A stretch of DNA of 64,000 nucleotides from Luteimonas sp. MC1572 (GTDB lineage: Bacteria > Pseudomonadota > Gammaproteobacteria > Xanthomonadales > Xanthomonadaceae): NCBI RefSeq assembly GCF_016615815.1, contig NZ_CP067112.1, positions 1,922,001 through 1,986,000 of the forward strand, in the 5' to 3' direction. Below the pieces are notes generated by a model that made no database searches, was not told the origin of the DNA, and saw only the letters and a program-made list of their open reading frames with translations. Shown here in pieces: positions 46,156 to 55,771 of the stretch. How positions within the stretch are numbered: position 1 is the stretch's first letter; each line of letters starts with the position of its first letter. Made by a program: the position numbers and the translations under genes.

Positions 46156-47289
46156 TCAGTCGCCGATCTGCTTGCGCAGGTGCTCCCAGCGCTCCTGCTC
46201 GTCGATCGTACGCTCGGCGGTGAGGCGCGCCTCGAGGCGATCCAGGCCGATTTCCTCGCCGGAATCGACGCTGTAGCCGTATTCGCCGGAATCCACGCGC
46301 TTGAGCGTGCTGTCGATCTTGCCGATCAGCTTGCGGTAGCGGTCGCGGGTGCGCAGTTCGAGCGAGTTCTCGGTTTCGCGCGTGGCACGCTCGGCGTCGT
46401 CGCCGACGTCGCGCACTTCGTCCTTGAGGTTCTCGATGGTCTGCTTGGACTCTTCCACCAGGTCGGCGCGCCATTCCGCGAGGCGCTTGCGGAAATACTC
46501 GAGCTGCAACGGGCTCATGTACTCCTCGTCCGCGCCAGGCTTGTAGCCCTCCGGGACGATCGGGCGCCCGTTGGCCTCGTCGGTCTTGTAGGGCACGACC
46601 TTGTAGCGGGTCTTGGGCGCCGGGGCGGCCGGCGGACGGTTGGTGATCGCCACCGCGACCTTGCCGGCTGGACGCGCAGGCGTGGGCTTGGCCGCAGGTG
46701 CAACCTTGGTCGCGGCCTTGGCGGACGCCTTGGTCGCCGACTTCTGGACGACGGGCTGGGCCGCTGCTACCGCCCTGGTCACCGGAGCCTTGCTCACCGG
46801 GGCCTTGGCCACCGGTGCAACGGACTTCTTCACAGTCGGCTTCGACGGGGTTGCGGCGGCCTTCTTCGCCACCGGTGCACTGGCAATCGCCTTCTTCGGT
46901 GCAGCCTTGGCCGCAGGCGCCTTCGTCACGACTTTCTTTGCCGCAGCCTTTTTCGCCACGACTTTCTTGACAGCCGGCTTTGCGGCAGTTTTCACAGTCT
47001 TCTTCACAGCAACCTTCTTGGGGGCCGTCTTGGCGACGGACTTCTTGGCCGCGGGCTTTTTTGCCACGACCTTCTTGGCGGCGGACTTCGCCACGGGCTT
47101 GTTCACGGTCTTCTTCGCTGCCGGCTTCGTTGCCTTCTTGGCAACGGCCTTCTTCGCAACCGGCTTCTTTGCAACTGGCTTCTTGGCGGCAAGGGTCTTC
47201 GGCGCGGCCTTGGCAGCCTTCTTCGCGGCCTTCTTCGCTGCGGGCTTGGCGGCCTTGGCGGCCTTCTTGACTGTCTTCTTCACTGCCAC
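46156..47289 (-). CDS. DksA-like protein lacking zinc cysteines, with a histone-H1-like Lys/Ala-rich N-terminus
   Basis: 377 residues. The first about 230 residues are low complexity, built from repeats such as [10 protein letters not shown], strongly basic like histone H1 or AlgP-type DNA-binding tails. Residues about 250-377 align with Dks[22 protein letters not shown], then the coiled-coil tip GDDAERA (DksA Asp71 kept, Asp74 as Glu), [18 protein letters not shown] and [13 protein letters not shown]. All four zinc Cys of DksA are replaced ([18 protein letters not shown]), so it would be a zinc-free form. It would bind both nucleic acid and the RNA polymerase secondary channel. The start is GTG at 47289 with AAGGA nine bases upstream. 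Confidence 0.8.
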   Translation of the reverse strand: MAVKKTVKKAAKAAKPAAKKAAKKAAKAAPKTLAAKKPVAKKPVAKKAVAKKATKPAAKKTVNKPVAKSAAKKVVAKKPAAKKSVAKTAPKKVAVKKTVKTAAKPAVKKVVAKKAAAKKVVTKAPAAKAAPKKAIASAPVAKKAAATPSKPTVKKSVAPVAKAPVSKAPVTRAVAAAQPVVQKSATKASAKAATKVAPAAKPTPARPAGKVAVAITNRPPAAPAPKTRYKVVPYKTDEANGRPIVPEGYKPGADEEYMSPLQLEYFRKRLAEWRADLVEESKQTIENLKDEVRDVGDDAERATRETENSLELRTRDRYRKLIGKIDSTLKRVDSGEYGYSVDSGEEIGLDRLEARLTAERTIDEQERWEHLRKQIGD

Positions 47290-47534
47290 GGTCAGCGATC
47301 CTTGTACTTGGAAGTGGGTGCCGGCACGAACGCCGCCGGCAATCCCGTCAACATGACGGCAGCGGGGTGAGGATTCAATGCTCGGCCTTGGCGCGGCGCG
47401 GCGGTCCTGAAGCTCCGGCCGCCGGTAACCATCCGTGGCCGGCGCCACACCCCGTCGCTTGGACGGGAAAGCGGGGTGTTATACCCTGCCCGGACTGCAG
47501 CGGCAACCGCGGCAGGCCTTTGCGTCGGCGCCAC

Positions 47535-47771
47535 GTGATCAATCGTCTCCTCATTGCGCTGCTGCGCGTTTACAAACGCTGGCTCAGCCCGCTGCTCGGG
47601 CCACGTTGCCGGTTCGCGCCAAGCTGTTCCGAGTACGCCATGCAGGCCTTGGCCAGCCACGGGACACTCCGTGGCGGCTGGCTTGCGGTCCGGCGCGTCG
47701 GCCGCTGCCACCCACTCAATCCCGGCGGGCACGACCCCGTGCCGCCGCGGCGCAAGGAGCGTCCTGGATGA
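47535..47771 (+). CDS. yidD: Membrane protein insertion efficiency factor YidD
   Basis: 78 residues from GTG 47535. [20 protein letters not shown] followed by [10 protein letters not shown] is the YidD signature; [13 protein letters not shown] closes the domain. It assists YidC-dependent membrane insertion. In many bacteria it sits between rnpA and yidC; here it instead overlaps the dihydroorotase gene by four bases. It is preceded by a 245-base region without a recognised gene. Confidence 0.92.
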   Translation: MINRLLIALLRVYKRWLSPLLGPRCRFAPSCSEYAMQALASHGTLRGGWLAVRRVGRCHPLNPGGHDPVPPRRKERPG

Positions 47772-49117
47772 CCGACACCCTGATCGTCAACGCCCGACTG
47801 GTGAACGAAGGCCGCGAATTCGACGCCGACCTGCGCATCCGTGCCGGGCGCATCGACGCCATCGCCCCCAGCCTGGCCGCGCGCGACGGCGAAACCGTGG
47901 TCGATGCCGCCGGCCGCCTGCTGCTGCCGGGGATGATCGACGACCAGGTGCACTTCCGCGAACCGGGCATGGAATACAAGGCCGACATGGCCACCGAATC
48001 CGCGGCGGCCGTGGCCGGTGGCCTGACCAGCTTCATGGACATGCCCAACACCAGCCCGCCGACCCTCGATGCCGCGGCGCTCGAGGACAAGTACGCGCGC
48101 GCCGCCGGCCGCGCGCGTGCCAACCACGGCTTCTACATGGGCGCGAGCAACGACAACCTCGACGCGGTCCGTGCCATCGATCCGCGCGCCACCCCGGGGC
48201 TGAAGGTGTTCATGGGCGCGTCGACCGGCAACATGCTGGTCGACAACCCGGCCACGCTGGACGCGATCTTCCGCGAAACCCCGGTGCCGATCATCACCCA
48301 CTGCGAAGACACGCCGATGATCGAGGCGGCGCAGGCCGCCGCGCGCGCGAAATACGGCGATGACATCCCCGCCGGGCTGCACCCCGACATCCGCTCGCGC
48401 GAGGCCTGCATCAAGTCCACGCGCCTGGCGCTGGAGCTCGCGCGCCGCCACGACACGCGGCTGCACGTGCTGCACATTTCCACCGCCGACGAGCTGGCGC
48501 TGTTCGATGCCGGCCCGCTGGTCGATGCCGACGGCAGGCTGCGCAAACGCATCACCGCCGAGACCTGCATCCACTTCCTGCGCTTCGACCGCGCCGACTA
48601 CGCGCGCCTGGGCCACCAGATCAAGTGCAATCCGGCGATCAAGGAGGCCTCGGATCGCGCGGCGCTGCTGCGCGCGCTGGCCGACGATGTCATCGACGTG
48701 CTCGCCACCGACCACGCGCCGCACACCTGGGAAGAAAAGCACAACCCCTACGTGCGCGCGCCGAGCGGGCTGCCGCTGGTGCAGTACGCGCTGGTCGCGG
48801 CCCTGGAGTGCGTGCACGAAGGCCATTTCGACGTCGCCCGCGTGGTGCAGAAGTTCGCGCACGCGCCGGCGCAGCTGTTCGGCGTGGCCGAGCGCGGCTT
48901 CCTGCGCGAGGGCTACCACGCCGACCTGGTGCTGGTGGAGGACCGCCCGTTCACCGTGAAGCGCGAGGACGTGCTGTCGAAATGCGGCTGGTCGCCGTTC
49001 GAGGGCACCACGTTCCGTTCGCGCATCGCCTCCACCTGGGTCAATGGCGCCCTGGCGTGGGATGGCACTGCACTGGTGGGTGACCCGCAGGGCAAACGCC
49101 TGGAGTTCGCGCGTTGA
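47768..49117 (+). CDS. pyrC: Dihydroorotase (class I, Gln-variant metal site)
   Basis: 449 residues of the amidohydrolase superfamily. [10 protein letters not shown] has Gln in place of the first His of the usual HxH pair. The carboxylated Lys ([14 protein letters not shown]), [19 protein letters not shown] and [13 protein letters not shown] are present, and [10 protein letters not shown] and LPLVQYAL follow. This QVHFREPG subgroup is known from Bacteroidetes and Xanthomonadales and annotated as dihydroorotase in pyrimidine synthesis. AAGGAG precedes the ATG by about eight bases. It overlaps yidD and the M23 peptidase gene. Confidence 0.85.
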   Translation: MTDTLIVNARLVNEGREFDADLRIRAGRIDAIAPSLAARDGETVVDAAGRLLLPGMIDDQVHFREPGMEYKADMATESAAAVAGGLTSFMDMPNTSPPTLDAAALEDKYARAAGRARANHGFYMGASNDNLDAVRAIDPRATPGLKVFMGASTGNMLVDNPATLDAIFRETPVPIITHCEDTPMIEAAQAAARAKYGDDIPAGLHPDIRSREACIKSTRLALELARRHDTRLHVLHISTADELALFDAGPLVDADGRLRKRITAETCIHFLRFDRADYARLGHQIKCNPAIKEASDRAALLRALADDVIDVLATDHAPHTWEEKHNPYVRAPSGLPLVQYALVAALECVHEGHFDVARVVQKFAHAPAQLFGVAERGFLREGYHADLVLVEDRPFTVKREDVLSKCGWSPFEGTTFRSRIASTWVNGALAWDGTALVGDPQGKRLEFAR

Positions 49118-49986
49118 TCCGAGCCGTGCTCGCCTTGCCGTCGCTGCTGGCGCTGGCCGCAGGCGTTGCGCTGGCGTTCGCACCTGCCGGCGCGTCCGCG
49201 CGTCAGGCTTCGAATGAACAGTCGGCCACGCCCGACACGCGCGTGGTGTTCCCGGCCAGCGTGCAGCAGGGCGCGCTGGTGATCGGCAAGGTGCCGCCCG
49301 GCAGCCGCGTCGATTACGCCGGCCGCGTGCTGCGCACCACGGGCTACGGCAGCGTGGTGTTCGGCGTGGGACGCGATGCGACCGGTCCGCTGCGCGTGGG
49401 CGTGACCGCACCTGACGGCAGCCGCACGCACGCGAGCATCGCCGTCACCCCGCGCGACTGGCCGATGGAACACGTGAACGGCGTGCCGCCGAAGACCGTC
49501 GATCCGCCGCCGGCGATCGCCGAGCGCATCCGCCGCGAACAGGCGCGCGTCACCGCGGCGCGCGTGCGCGACGACGACCGCGCCGACTTCGCGCAGCGCT
49601 TCCAGCGCCCGGTCGAAGGTCGCATCAGTGGACGCTTCGGCAGCGGGCGCATCTACAACGGCAAGCCCGGGTCCGGACACTCGGGCATGGACATCGCCGC
49701 GCCCACCGGCACCGCGGTGAAGGCACCCGCGGCCGGCGTGGTGACGTTCGCCGACCCGGGCCTCTACCTCACCGGCGGCACCGTGGTGATCGACCACGGC
49801 CACGGCGTGAGCTCCAACTTCCTGCACCTCTCGCGCATCGATGTCGCGGAAGGCGACCGCGTCGAACAGGGCCAGGCGTTCGCCGCCGTCGGCGCCACAG
49901 GGCGCGCCACCGGCCCCCACCTGCACTGGGGCATGAACTGGTTCGACGTGCGCGTCGACCCGCTGCTGGTGCTGGAACGCCCGTGA
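49114..49986 (+). CDS. Exported M23-family peptidase (LytM/peptidoglycan endopeptidase-like)
   Basis: 290 residues, starting at TTG 49114 (TTGA overlap with the dihydroorotase stop). The signal peptide ends near GASARQ (about 30). The C-terminal M23 domain has HSGMDIAAP (first His, Asp) and GPHLHWGMNW (HxH), so the zinc site is complete. A beta-rich domain occupies residues 40-140. It likely cleaves peptide crosslinks or acts as an amidase activator; an active site suggests a genuine hydrolase. Confidence 0.88.
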   Translation: MIRAVLALPSLLALAAGVALAFAPAGASARQASNEQSATPDTRVVFPASVQQGALVIGKVPPGSRVDYAGRVLRTTGYGSVVFGVGRDATGPLRVGVTAPDGSRTHASIAVTPRDWPMEHVNGVPPKTVDPPPAIAERIRREQARVTAARVRDDDRADFAQRFQRPVEGRISGRFGSGRIYNGKPGSGHSGMDIAAPTGTAVKAPAAGVVTFADPGLYLTGGTVVIDHGHGVSSNFLHLSRIDVAEGDRVEQGQAFAAVGATGRATGPHLHWGMNWFDVRVDPLLVLERP

Positions 49987-50011
49987 GGGATGTGGCGGCG
50001 CCCTGCTCGCC

Positions 50012-50902
50012 TCACCCCATAGTGCGCTGCATCAGGCGGCCGAGCAGTTCCGCGCCGGGCGAGTTGGCCAGGTCCTGCGGCGAGACCAGGCGCGGGTTCG
50101 GGCGCGGATCGGCCAGCGACTCCACGCCGGCGCCGCGCAGCAGAACGCCCTGATCCAGCCCCGCCAGCACCTGGAGGCGCGCCTGTTCCAGGGCGGCGTC
50201 GGCGATGTCCTCGCCGTCGTCGGCAAGCAGCACGGTGGCGTCGGCATCCGCGGAGGCAGTGGTGCCGCGGGCAGTGCCCGCTGCCAGCAGCGCCTGCGAC
50301 CCCAGCAAGGGGCCGACTTCGTCGAACAGGACCTTCCAGTCGATTGCCGGGAACGGGGCGACGCCGCGTTCGCCCTCGACGATCCGCGGCGCCAGCCTGC
50401 CCCGCGGGTCGACATCGCACTCCGCCCAGCTGCGATAGACGACTTCGCTGCAGACCATCGCCGGTGATCGGGCCGGCAACGCATGGTCAAGCGCCAGCCT
50501 GACCAGCTTGCGCGCCAGTGGATGCGCGGGCCACTTGCCGCGCACCGCCATCACCACACCCAGCAGCGCCAGCTGATTGACCGGGTACGGCACGCCGAGC
50601 ATCCCCTGCGCGTGCTGGCGGACACGACCACGGTCGCGGGCATCGATCGCCCGGCCGAGGCCATCGCGCATGCGGAACGCGTCGATGCAGTGGAAATGCG
50701 CCTGTTCCGCGACGCGACGCGCCAGCGGATAGCGCCGTACGCCGCGCAGCGAGGCCTCGATCAGCTCACCGTTGTCGGCAACGATGGCGGCGTGGCTGTA
50801 GATTCCGTCGCTGGCCCAGGCGATCAGATCCGATAGCGGACCGTCACCCATCATCAGCAGGATGTCGCCTTCCTGCAGCGCGTCGAGCGACAGCATGGTC
50901 AT
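50012..50902 (-). CDS. YiiX/permuted papain-fold (NlpC/P60-like) protein
   Basis: 296 residues. EGDILLMMGDGPLSDLIAWA and SDGIYSHAAIVADNGELIEA carry the His of the circularly permuted papain-like fold; the nucleophile Cys is in MVCSEVVYRSW. The last about 90 residues are predicted helical with no known motif. No signal peptide is visible. Activity on peptidoglycan or lipid-linked amides is typical of the family. ATG 50902 overlaps the upstream cyclase stop (ATGA); ATG 50896 is possible. Confidence 0.7.
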   Translation of the reverse strand: MTMLSLDALQEGDILLMMGDGPLSDLIAWASDGIYSHAAIVADNGELIEASLRGVRRYPLARRVAEQAHFHCIDAFRMRDGLGRAIDARDRGRVRQHAQGMLGVPYPVNQLALLGVVMAVRGKWPAHPLARKLVRLALDHALPARSPAMVCSEVVYRSWAECDVDPRGRLAPRIVEGERGVAPFPAIDWKVLFDEVGPLLGSQALLAAGTARGTTASADADATVLLADDGEDIADAALEQARLQVLAGLDQGVLLRGAGVESLADPRPNPRLVSPQDLANSPGAELLGRLMQRTMG

Positions 50903-52620
50903 ATCGTCACCGGCGCGCCGGGCGGATCTTCCTGCATGCCATCGCTGGCTGCGCCGGTCACGCGGTTGCGTCCCGCCTGCTTGCTGGCGTACAGCGCGGC
51001 ATCGGCGCGCTCTACCAGCGCCTCCGCGGTTTCGCCGGCCACGAGTTCCGCCACGCCGATGCTCAGGCTGCCGTCCAAACGCAGGTCGTTGATCGCCAGC
51101 GGGCGGCCATTGACCGATGCCAGCATGCGCCGCGCGACGGCCAGCGCGTCGTCCAGGCCGGCCTTCGGCAACACCACGAGGAACTCGTCGCCACCGTACC
51201 GGCCGATGACCTCGTCGCCACGCAGCTGGCTGCGGATGCGCTGCGACACGATCCGCAGGCACTGGTCGCCGATGCTGTGCCCGTACGCGTCGTTGATCAT
51301 CTTGAAGTTGTCGACGTCCACGAATGCGATGCTTGCGGGCGCGGCATCGGCGCCGGCCTGCTGCACGGCCCGCCGGAGCTCCGACTCCACGCCGGCGCGG
51401 TTGAGCATGCCGGTCAGCTCATCCGCCCGCGCCCGCGCGCTGGCGTGGTCGCGGTCCCGGCGCAGCTCCATCAGCTTGTCGGCCAGGCCGATGGTGAGCA
51501 GCAACCCGGCCACGGCGAAGCTGCCCGCAAGCCCCTGCACCAGCCAGGTAGGGCCGGCCCAAAGCCCCATCACCTCAGTGGCCATGAGCGTCGTGAACAC
51601 CATCAGCGGCAGCCAGGACGCCATGACCACGCGCCCGGCACGATCGCCACGCAGCGCAAGCATCGTGCTCCCGACCAGCAGCAGGGCGGCCGAGAGCATG
51701 AGCCCGATGTTGCCCAGAAGCCCCAGCCAGGCGGCATCACCGACCATGCTGCCGACGCCGGCGACCGCCGCCAGCGCGGTGCCCACCCACAGCAGCCGAT
51801 CGAGCGCGGGAAGCTTGCCGCGCAGGTCCAGGTAGGCGCGCTGGAACAGGTTGCTGCACACGACGCCCAGCCCGCCGACCACGCGGTTGGCCCGCGACGA
51901 CCCTCCGAACACGGTGTCCGCGCCGGGCAGCAGGCGGAGATCGCCGCTGATGGACACGAGATACAGCACCGCGAAGAACAGCATCGCGCCGAACCACGCA
52001 AAGCTGGCATCGCCGGTGCCGACGCGGAAGGCGAAGGCCAGCAACACCAGCACCGAAAGCACGGACAGCACGAACACCCGCCAGGCGACGAAGGCGAGGT
52101 CATGGCGATGCACCTGGTCGAGGGACTCGATGGAGACCGGCATCTGCAGCGAGGATGCCCCGTCCACACGCAGCCAGACCGCTTCGCCCGCCGGGATGCC
52201 CTGTGGCAGGTCCACCACCAGCGCGCGGTGCGAATAGCGGGAGTCCGCGTGCTCGCCATACAGTGCGTGGCTGACCGGCGCGGCACTGCCGGGCACCCAC
52301 GCCTGCACATGGTTCAGGAACGGCGAACGCAGCACCAGTTGCGGCAGGCTGTCCGGAGCCAGCGGCACGGCGGTGGTGACCCGCCACCAGGTCACATCAC
52401 CGCGGCGCGTCTGGATCACCGGCGCCGAAGGCGGGCCGAGCCGGTCATCGAGACCGCCGGAACGCAAGTCGGCCACGTCGATGGCTTCCCCGCCGGCCGG
52501 CAACGGCTGCAGCACGAAGGCGTTACCGGCGGACGCGGAGGCGGGCCCGGCACACAGCAACACCAGGCACAGCCAGAGACTGCACCACCCAGACAAACGC
52601 TTCGTTTCCCCCCTCCCCAT
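50899..52620 (-). CDS. 7TMR-DISM-type diguanylate cyclase
   Basis: 573 residues: signal sequence, an extracytoplasmic domain (about 35-180), seven helices (about 185-380) and a C-terminal GGDEF domain with intact RYGGDEFLVVLP. RGDE sits where the RxxD inhibitory site would be, with Glu instead of Asp. It probably produces c-di-GMP in response to an external signal, as does the similar protein at 18-19.8 kb. Start choice is uncertain: ATG 52620 has no Shine-Dalgarno, while a TTG at codon 9 follows a GGAGGGGGG tract. It is coupled to the papain-like gene. Confidence 0.85.
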   Translation of the reverse strand: MGRGETKRLSGWCSLWLCLVLLCAGPASASAGNAFVLQPLPAGGEAIDVADLRSGGLDDRLGPPSAPVIQTRRGDVTWWRVTTAVPLAPDSLPQLVLRSPFLNHVQAWVPGSAAPVSHALYGEHADSRYSHRALVVDLPQGIPAGEAVWLRVDGASSLQMPVSIESLDQVHRHDLAFVAWRVFVLSVLSVLVLLAFAFRVGTGDASFAWFGAMLFFAVLYLVSISGDLRLLPGADTVFGGSSRANRVVGGLGVVCSNLFQRAYLDLRGKLPALDRLLWVGTALAAVAGVGSMVGDAAWLGLLGNIGLMLSAALLLVGSTMLALRGDRAGRVVMASWLPLMVFTTLMATEVMGLWAGPTWLVQGLAGSFAVAGLLLTIGLADKLMELRRDRDHASARARADELTGMLNRAGVESELRRAVQQAGADAAPASIAFVDVDNFKMINDAYGHSIGDQCLRIVSQRIRSQLRGDEVIGRYGGDEFLVVLPKAGLDDALAVARRMLASVNGRPLAINDLRLDGSLSIGVAELVAGETAEALVERADAALYASKQAGRNRVTGAASDGMQEDPPGAPVTI

Positions 52621-52675
52621 CGCGCAATCGTAGCCCAGCACATGCCGGCCGTGCAGCGAGGCGGGCGCGGCCGGC

Positions 52676-53605
52676 TCAGCGCGGCGCGCAGCTCCCCGCC
52701 ACGCGCGCCACGGCGTCGTGGGCGTGCAGGCTCTCGAAGTGCGAGACGGTGATGTCGAAGCGCGCGACGCGCGGGTCGGCGGCGACAGCGGCGGCGACGC
52801 GGCGCGCGGCGTCCTCGCAGAACATCAGGTTGGCGGCGTTGGCGCGGGCAAAGGCCTGTTCGTCCTCGCGCTTGACCGCGGTCTGCACGGGCGTGCCGAG
52901 CCCGGCTTCGACCGCGTCGACCAGTTCTCGCAGCGGCAGCATCGCGATGCCGGGGCGCAGCACCACGCGCACGTCGGCGCGGCTGCGCTGCGCATGCGGC
53001 GTGGCGGCCAGGCCGCGCTCCGACGCCAGCCAGTCGCGCACCGCCGTCGCGGACGGCGGCGGTGCACCGTTGAAGTCGGCTTCGAAGCGATCGGCGTTGG
53101 CCCTGCGCGACAGCGCCGCGGACGCCGGACAGGTACTCGAATAGTCGACGCCGAACGCGAGCACGGTTTCCAGGCCGGTGGCCGACAGCGTGGCGTCGAC
53201 TTCGACCGGATAGGCCTTCCAACCGGCGTTGTCGCTGGCCAGCGCGCGGCGCAGCAGCAGGTGCTCGTAGCGCAGCGTCAGGCGCGCCGTGGTGGCCAGG
53301 CCGGACTGCGAGTCGATGCAGTCCTGCAGCAGCCGCCCGAGCACCGGAACCGTGAGCGGCTGCGCGGCCAGGGTGTCCTGCAGGCGCAGGTACAGGCGCG
53401 ACATGTGGATGCCACGCGTGTCGGCGCTGGCCAGGTTCACGCCGATGTCCGCGGATGCCGGCACCAGCATGGAGTCCCCGTCGTCGCTGGCCACGCGCAG
53501 CGGCAGCGCGATCCGGCGCATGCCGACCCAGTCGAGCGGGCGCGCGGCGGCGGCGAGGTCGTCGGCGACGTCGGGCAGCGACTGCGGTTGCGTGGTGGAA
53601 GTCAA
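52676..53605 (-). CDS. folE2: GTP cyclohydrolase FolE2
   Basis: 309 residues. DYSSTCPAS (C159) carries the active-site Cys, with GWKAYPVEV, the ARANAANLMFCEDAARRVA helix and VSHFESLHAHDA at the end. FolE2 makes dihydroneopterin triphosphate for folate with metals other than zinc and is often zinc-regulated; I see no clear Zur operator. The start is probably TTG at 53605 (MTSTTQPQSLPDV), since no ATG occurs nearby. A TACAAT box lies 32 bases upstream on this strand (53637-53642). Confidence 0.88.
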   Translation of the reverse strand: MTSTTQPQSLPDVADDLAAAARPLDWVGMRRIALPLRVASDDGDSMLVPASADIGVNLASADTRGIHMSRLYLRLQDTLAAQPLTVPVLGRLLQDCIDSQSGLATTARLTLRYEHLLLRRALASDNAGWKAYPVEVDATLSATGLETVLAFGVDYSSTCPASAALSRRANADRFEADFNGAPPPSATAVRDWLASERGLAATPHAQRSRADVRVVLRPGIAMLPLRELVDAVEAGLGTPVQTAVKREDEQAFARANAANLMFCEDAARRVAAAVAADPRVARFDITVSHFESLHAHDAVARVAGSCAPR

Positions 53606-53682
53606 ACGGAGTGCCTGCAATCGAGAATGGTTTGCAATTGTACCCGGCGCTGCAAACGGGTCGCTGCAACGCTGCGTCGCGG

Positions 53683-54354
53683 TCAGGCCGCGCGGCGCGC
53701 CCCGCGCCATGCGGCCAGCAACGCGCGCAGCGGCGGCACCGCACGTTCGGGGCGCGACAATCGCGCGCGCAGCAGCGCGAGATGGATGCCGCGTGGCCGC
53801 GTACCGGGACGCACCGGCATGGCCGCCGCCAGTGGTCCCGCGGCGGCGTCCGCGCCGCCGAGCAGCGAATGCTCCCCGGCCAGCGTCGCCGAGACCGCGG
53901 CGACCGCGTCCGCATCGACCGCGCGCCCGGCGAACAACACCGCCTCGCACGCGGCAACCGCCTCGGCGAAGGCCCGACCGTCCGGCGGCGCGGATGCCAT
54001 CGGCAAGCTGCCGGGTTCGCCGTCGTCGCGCATGGCGCGCAGCGCAGGCAGGCCGTGCCCGAGCGCCTTCCACGGCGCCTGCCGCGGCTGCAGCACCGCG
54101 CCCAGCGGATGGCGGCGCGCGCCCTTTTCCCAGCCCGCCAACTCGTCCTGCCACCAGGCCAGCTTGGCAAGCCCGGGCGTGGGATCGCTGCCGCCCCAGG
54201 CAGCGTCGGTCAGCTCCTGCAGCAGGCTGAACCAGGCGTCCACCACATCGCGCTGCGCCGCCGGCACGAACACCATCGCCAGCGCCCACTCCGGCCAGCG
54301 CGTCCGCCATTTGGCGACGAAGCCGGCGGCCTCGTCGCGCACATCGACGCTCAC
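53683..54354 (-). CDS. Phytoene/squalene synthase-like small protein
   Basis: 223 residues from GTG 54354. The central AWFSLLQELTDAAWGGSDPT and LAKLAWWQDELAGWEKGARR HPLGAVL stretches resemble the squalene/phytoene synthase fold (as in NDUFAF6-like proteins), but the paired DxxxD catalytic motifs are not obvious, so it may not be an enzyme. It overlaps gph by four bases (GTGA) and is the last gene of the efp-mtaD-ubiG-gph chain, hinting at a quinone or lipid context. Function unproven. Confidence 0.55.
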   Translation of the reverse strand: MSVDVRDEAAGFVAKWRTRWPEWALAMVFVPAAQRDVVDAWFSLLQELTDAAWGGSDPTPGLAKLAWWQDELAGWEKGARRHPLGAVLQPRQAPWKALGHGLPALRAMRDDGEPGSLPMASAPPDGRAFAEAVAACEAVLFAGRAVDADAVAAVSATLAGEHSLLGGADAAAGPLAAAMPVRPGTRPRGIHLALLRARLSRPERAVPPLRALLAAWRGARRAA

Positions 54355-55043
54355 GGCCAGGCCGCCGGGTCGAGCAGGTCCTGCGGCGCGTCGGCCATGG
54401 CGTCCGCCTGCCAGGTGAGCGGGTCGTCGTGCTGCAGGCGGTAACCCCACAGCGCGACCAGCGAACGCATGCCCGCGGCGCGCGCGGCAAGGATGTCGCG
54501 CTCGTCGTCGCCGACGTACACGCATTCGCCCGGCGCGAAGCCGAGCTGTGCCGCGGCGTGCAGCAAGGGCAGCGGGTGCGGCTTTCGTTCGGCCAGGCTG
54601 TCGCCACCGATCAGCACCGCGCTGCGCGACTCCCAGCCCAACCCGGGCATCAGCGCGCGCGCCAGGTACTCGGGCTTGTTGGTGATGATGCCCCAGCACG
54701 CGCCATCGGCTTCGAGCGCGGCCAGCATGGGTTCGATGCCGTCGAACGCGGCGCCATGGCGGCCAAGCTCCGTGGCATAGGTGTCGAGGAATTCGCGCAC
54801 GATCTCCGGCCCGATCTCGCCGCCAAGCTCCGGGAAGGCCGCCGCGCTCATCGCCCGCGCACCGCGCGAGACGTGCGGGCGCACGTCGGCAAGCTCCATC
54901 GGTGCCGCCCCGCGCGCGGCGCGCATGCGGTTGAGGGTGGCGGCCATGTCCGGGGCGCTGTCGAGCAGGGTGCCGTCAAGATCGAACAGCACGCAGCGCG
55001 GGAAGCGGCCGCCCTGCCCGGCCGGCGATGCAGCTCCGCTCAC
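54351..55043 (-). CDS. gph: Phosphoglycolate phosphatase-like HAD hydrolase
   Basis: 230 residues from GTG 55043 (GTGA overlap with ubiG). [14 protein letters not shown] is the nucleophile motif, [11 protein letters not shown] motif II, and RKPHPLPLL with [17 protein letters not shown] the later motifs. Gph detoxifies 2-phosphoglycolate, though HAD substrates vary. The ubiG-gph pairing is common in gammaproteobacteria and supports the name. Confidence 0.85.
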   Translation of the reverse strand: MSGAASPAGQGGRFPRCVLFDLDGTLLDSAPDMAATLNRMRAARGAAPMELADVRPHVSRGARAMSAAAFPELGGEIGPEIVREFLDTYATELGRHGAAFDGIEPMLAALEADGACWGIITNKPEYLARALMPGLGWESRSAVLIGGDSLAERKPHPLPLLHAAAQLGFAPGECVYVGDDERDILAARAAGMRSLVALWGYRLQHDDPLTWQADAMADAPQDLLDPAAWP

Positions 55044-55771
55044 GCCGCGTCCGGCCTGCGCGCGCAGGCGAGGTAGTTGACGTCGGTGCGCGACGACAGC
55101 CGCGCCGCGTTGCGCCAGGGCTCGTAGACCATGCCGCTGACGTCTTCGAGCTCGAGCCCGGCCGCGCGCAGCCATGCGGCCAGTTCGGACGGCTTGATGA
55201 AATCGCGGTACTGGTGGGTGCCGCGCGGCAGCAGGCGGGCGATGTATTCGGCACCGACGATCGCCAGCGCGAACGCCGCCGGCGTGCGGTTGAGCGTGGA
55301 CACGAACAGGCGACCGCCGGGCTTCAGCAGGCGTGCGCACGCGCCGAGGATGGCGCCCGGGTCGGGCACGTGCTCGAGCATCTCCATGCAGGTGACGGTG
55401 TCGAACGCGCCGGGCATTTCGTCCGCCAGTGCTTCCACCGCCTGCAGCCGGTAGTCGACCTTGAGGCCGGACTCCAGCCCGTGCAGGCGCGCGACCTTGA
55501 TCAGCTCGTCGGCCAGGTCGGTCGCGGTGACCTCGGCGCCGGCGCGCGCCATGGCCTCGCTCAGCAGCCCGGCGCCACAGCCGACATCCAGCACGCGGCG
55601 CCCCGACAACGGCGCGCGCGCCTGCACATAGGCCAGGCGCACCGGATTGAGTGCGTGCAGCGGCTTCTGCGGCCCGTCCGGATCCCACCAGCGGGTGGCG
55701 AGCGCGGCGAACTTGTCGAGCTCGGACTGGCGGAAGTTGGGGCGTGCGTCGGATGACGGCTGCATGGTCAT
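55040..55771 (-). CDS. ubiG: Ubiquinone biosynthesis O-methyltransferase
   Basis: 243 residues. The SAM motif [15 protein letters not shown] follows the family N-terminus ([19 protein letters not shown]); [11 protein letters not shown] and [18 protein letters not shown] are UbiG hallmarks. It does both O-methylations of ubiquinone synthesis. ATG 55771 overlaps the deaminase stop (ATGA); MQPSSDARP at 55765 is an alternative. Confidence 0.95.
   Translation of the reverse strand: MTMQPSSDARPNFRQSELDKFAALATRWWDPDGPQKPLHALNPVRLAYVQARAPLSGRRVLDVGCGAGLLSEAMARAGAEVTATDLADELIKVARLHGLESGLKVDYRLQAVEALADEMPGAFDTVTCMEMLEHVPDPGAILGACARLLKPGGRLFVSTLNRTPAAFALAIVGAEYIARLLPRGTHQYRDFIKPSELAAWLRAAGLELEDVSGMVYEPWRNAARLSSRTDVNYLACARRPDAA

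Noticed and set aside
46180..47370. Long plus-strand open frames (396 and 247 codons, Gly/Leu-rich and Ala/Phe-rich) opposite the DksA-like gene
   Set aside because: Their repeats are the reverse complement of the Lys/Ala codon repeats; no start signal or family motif.
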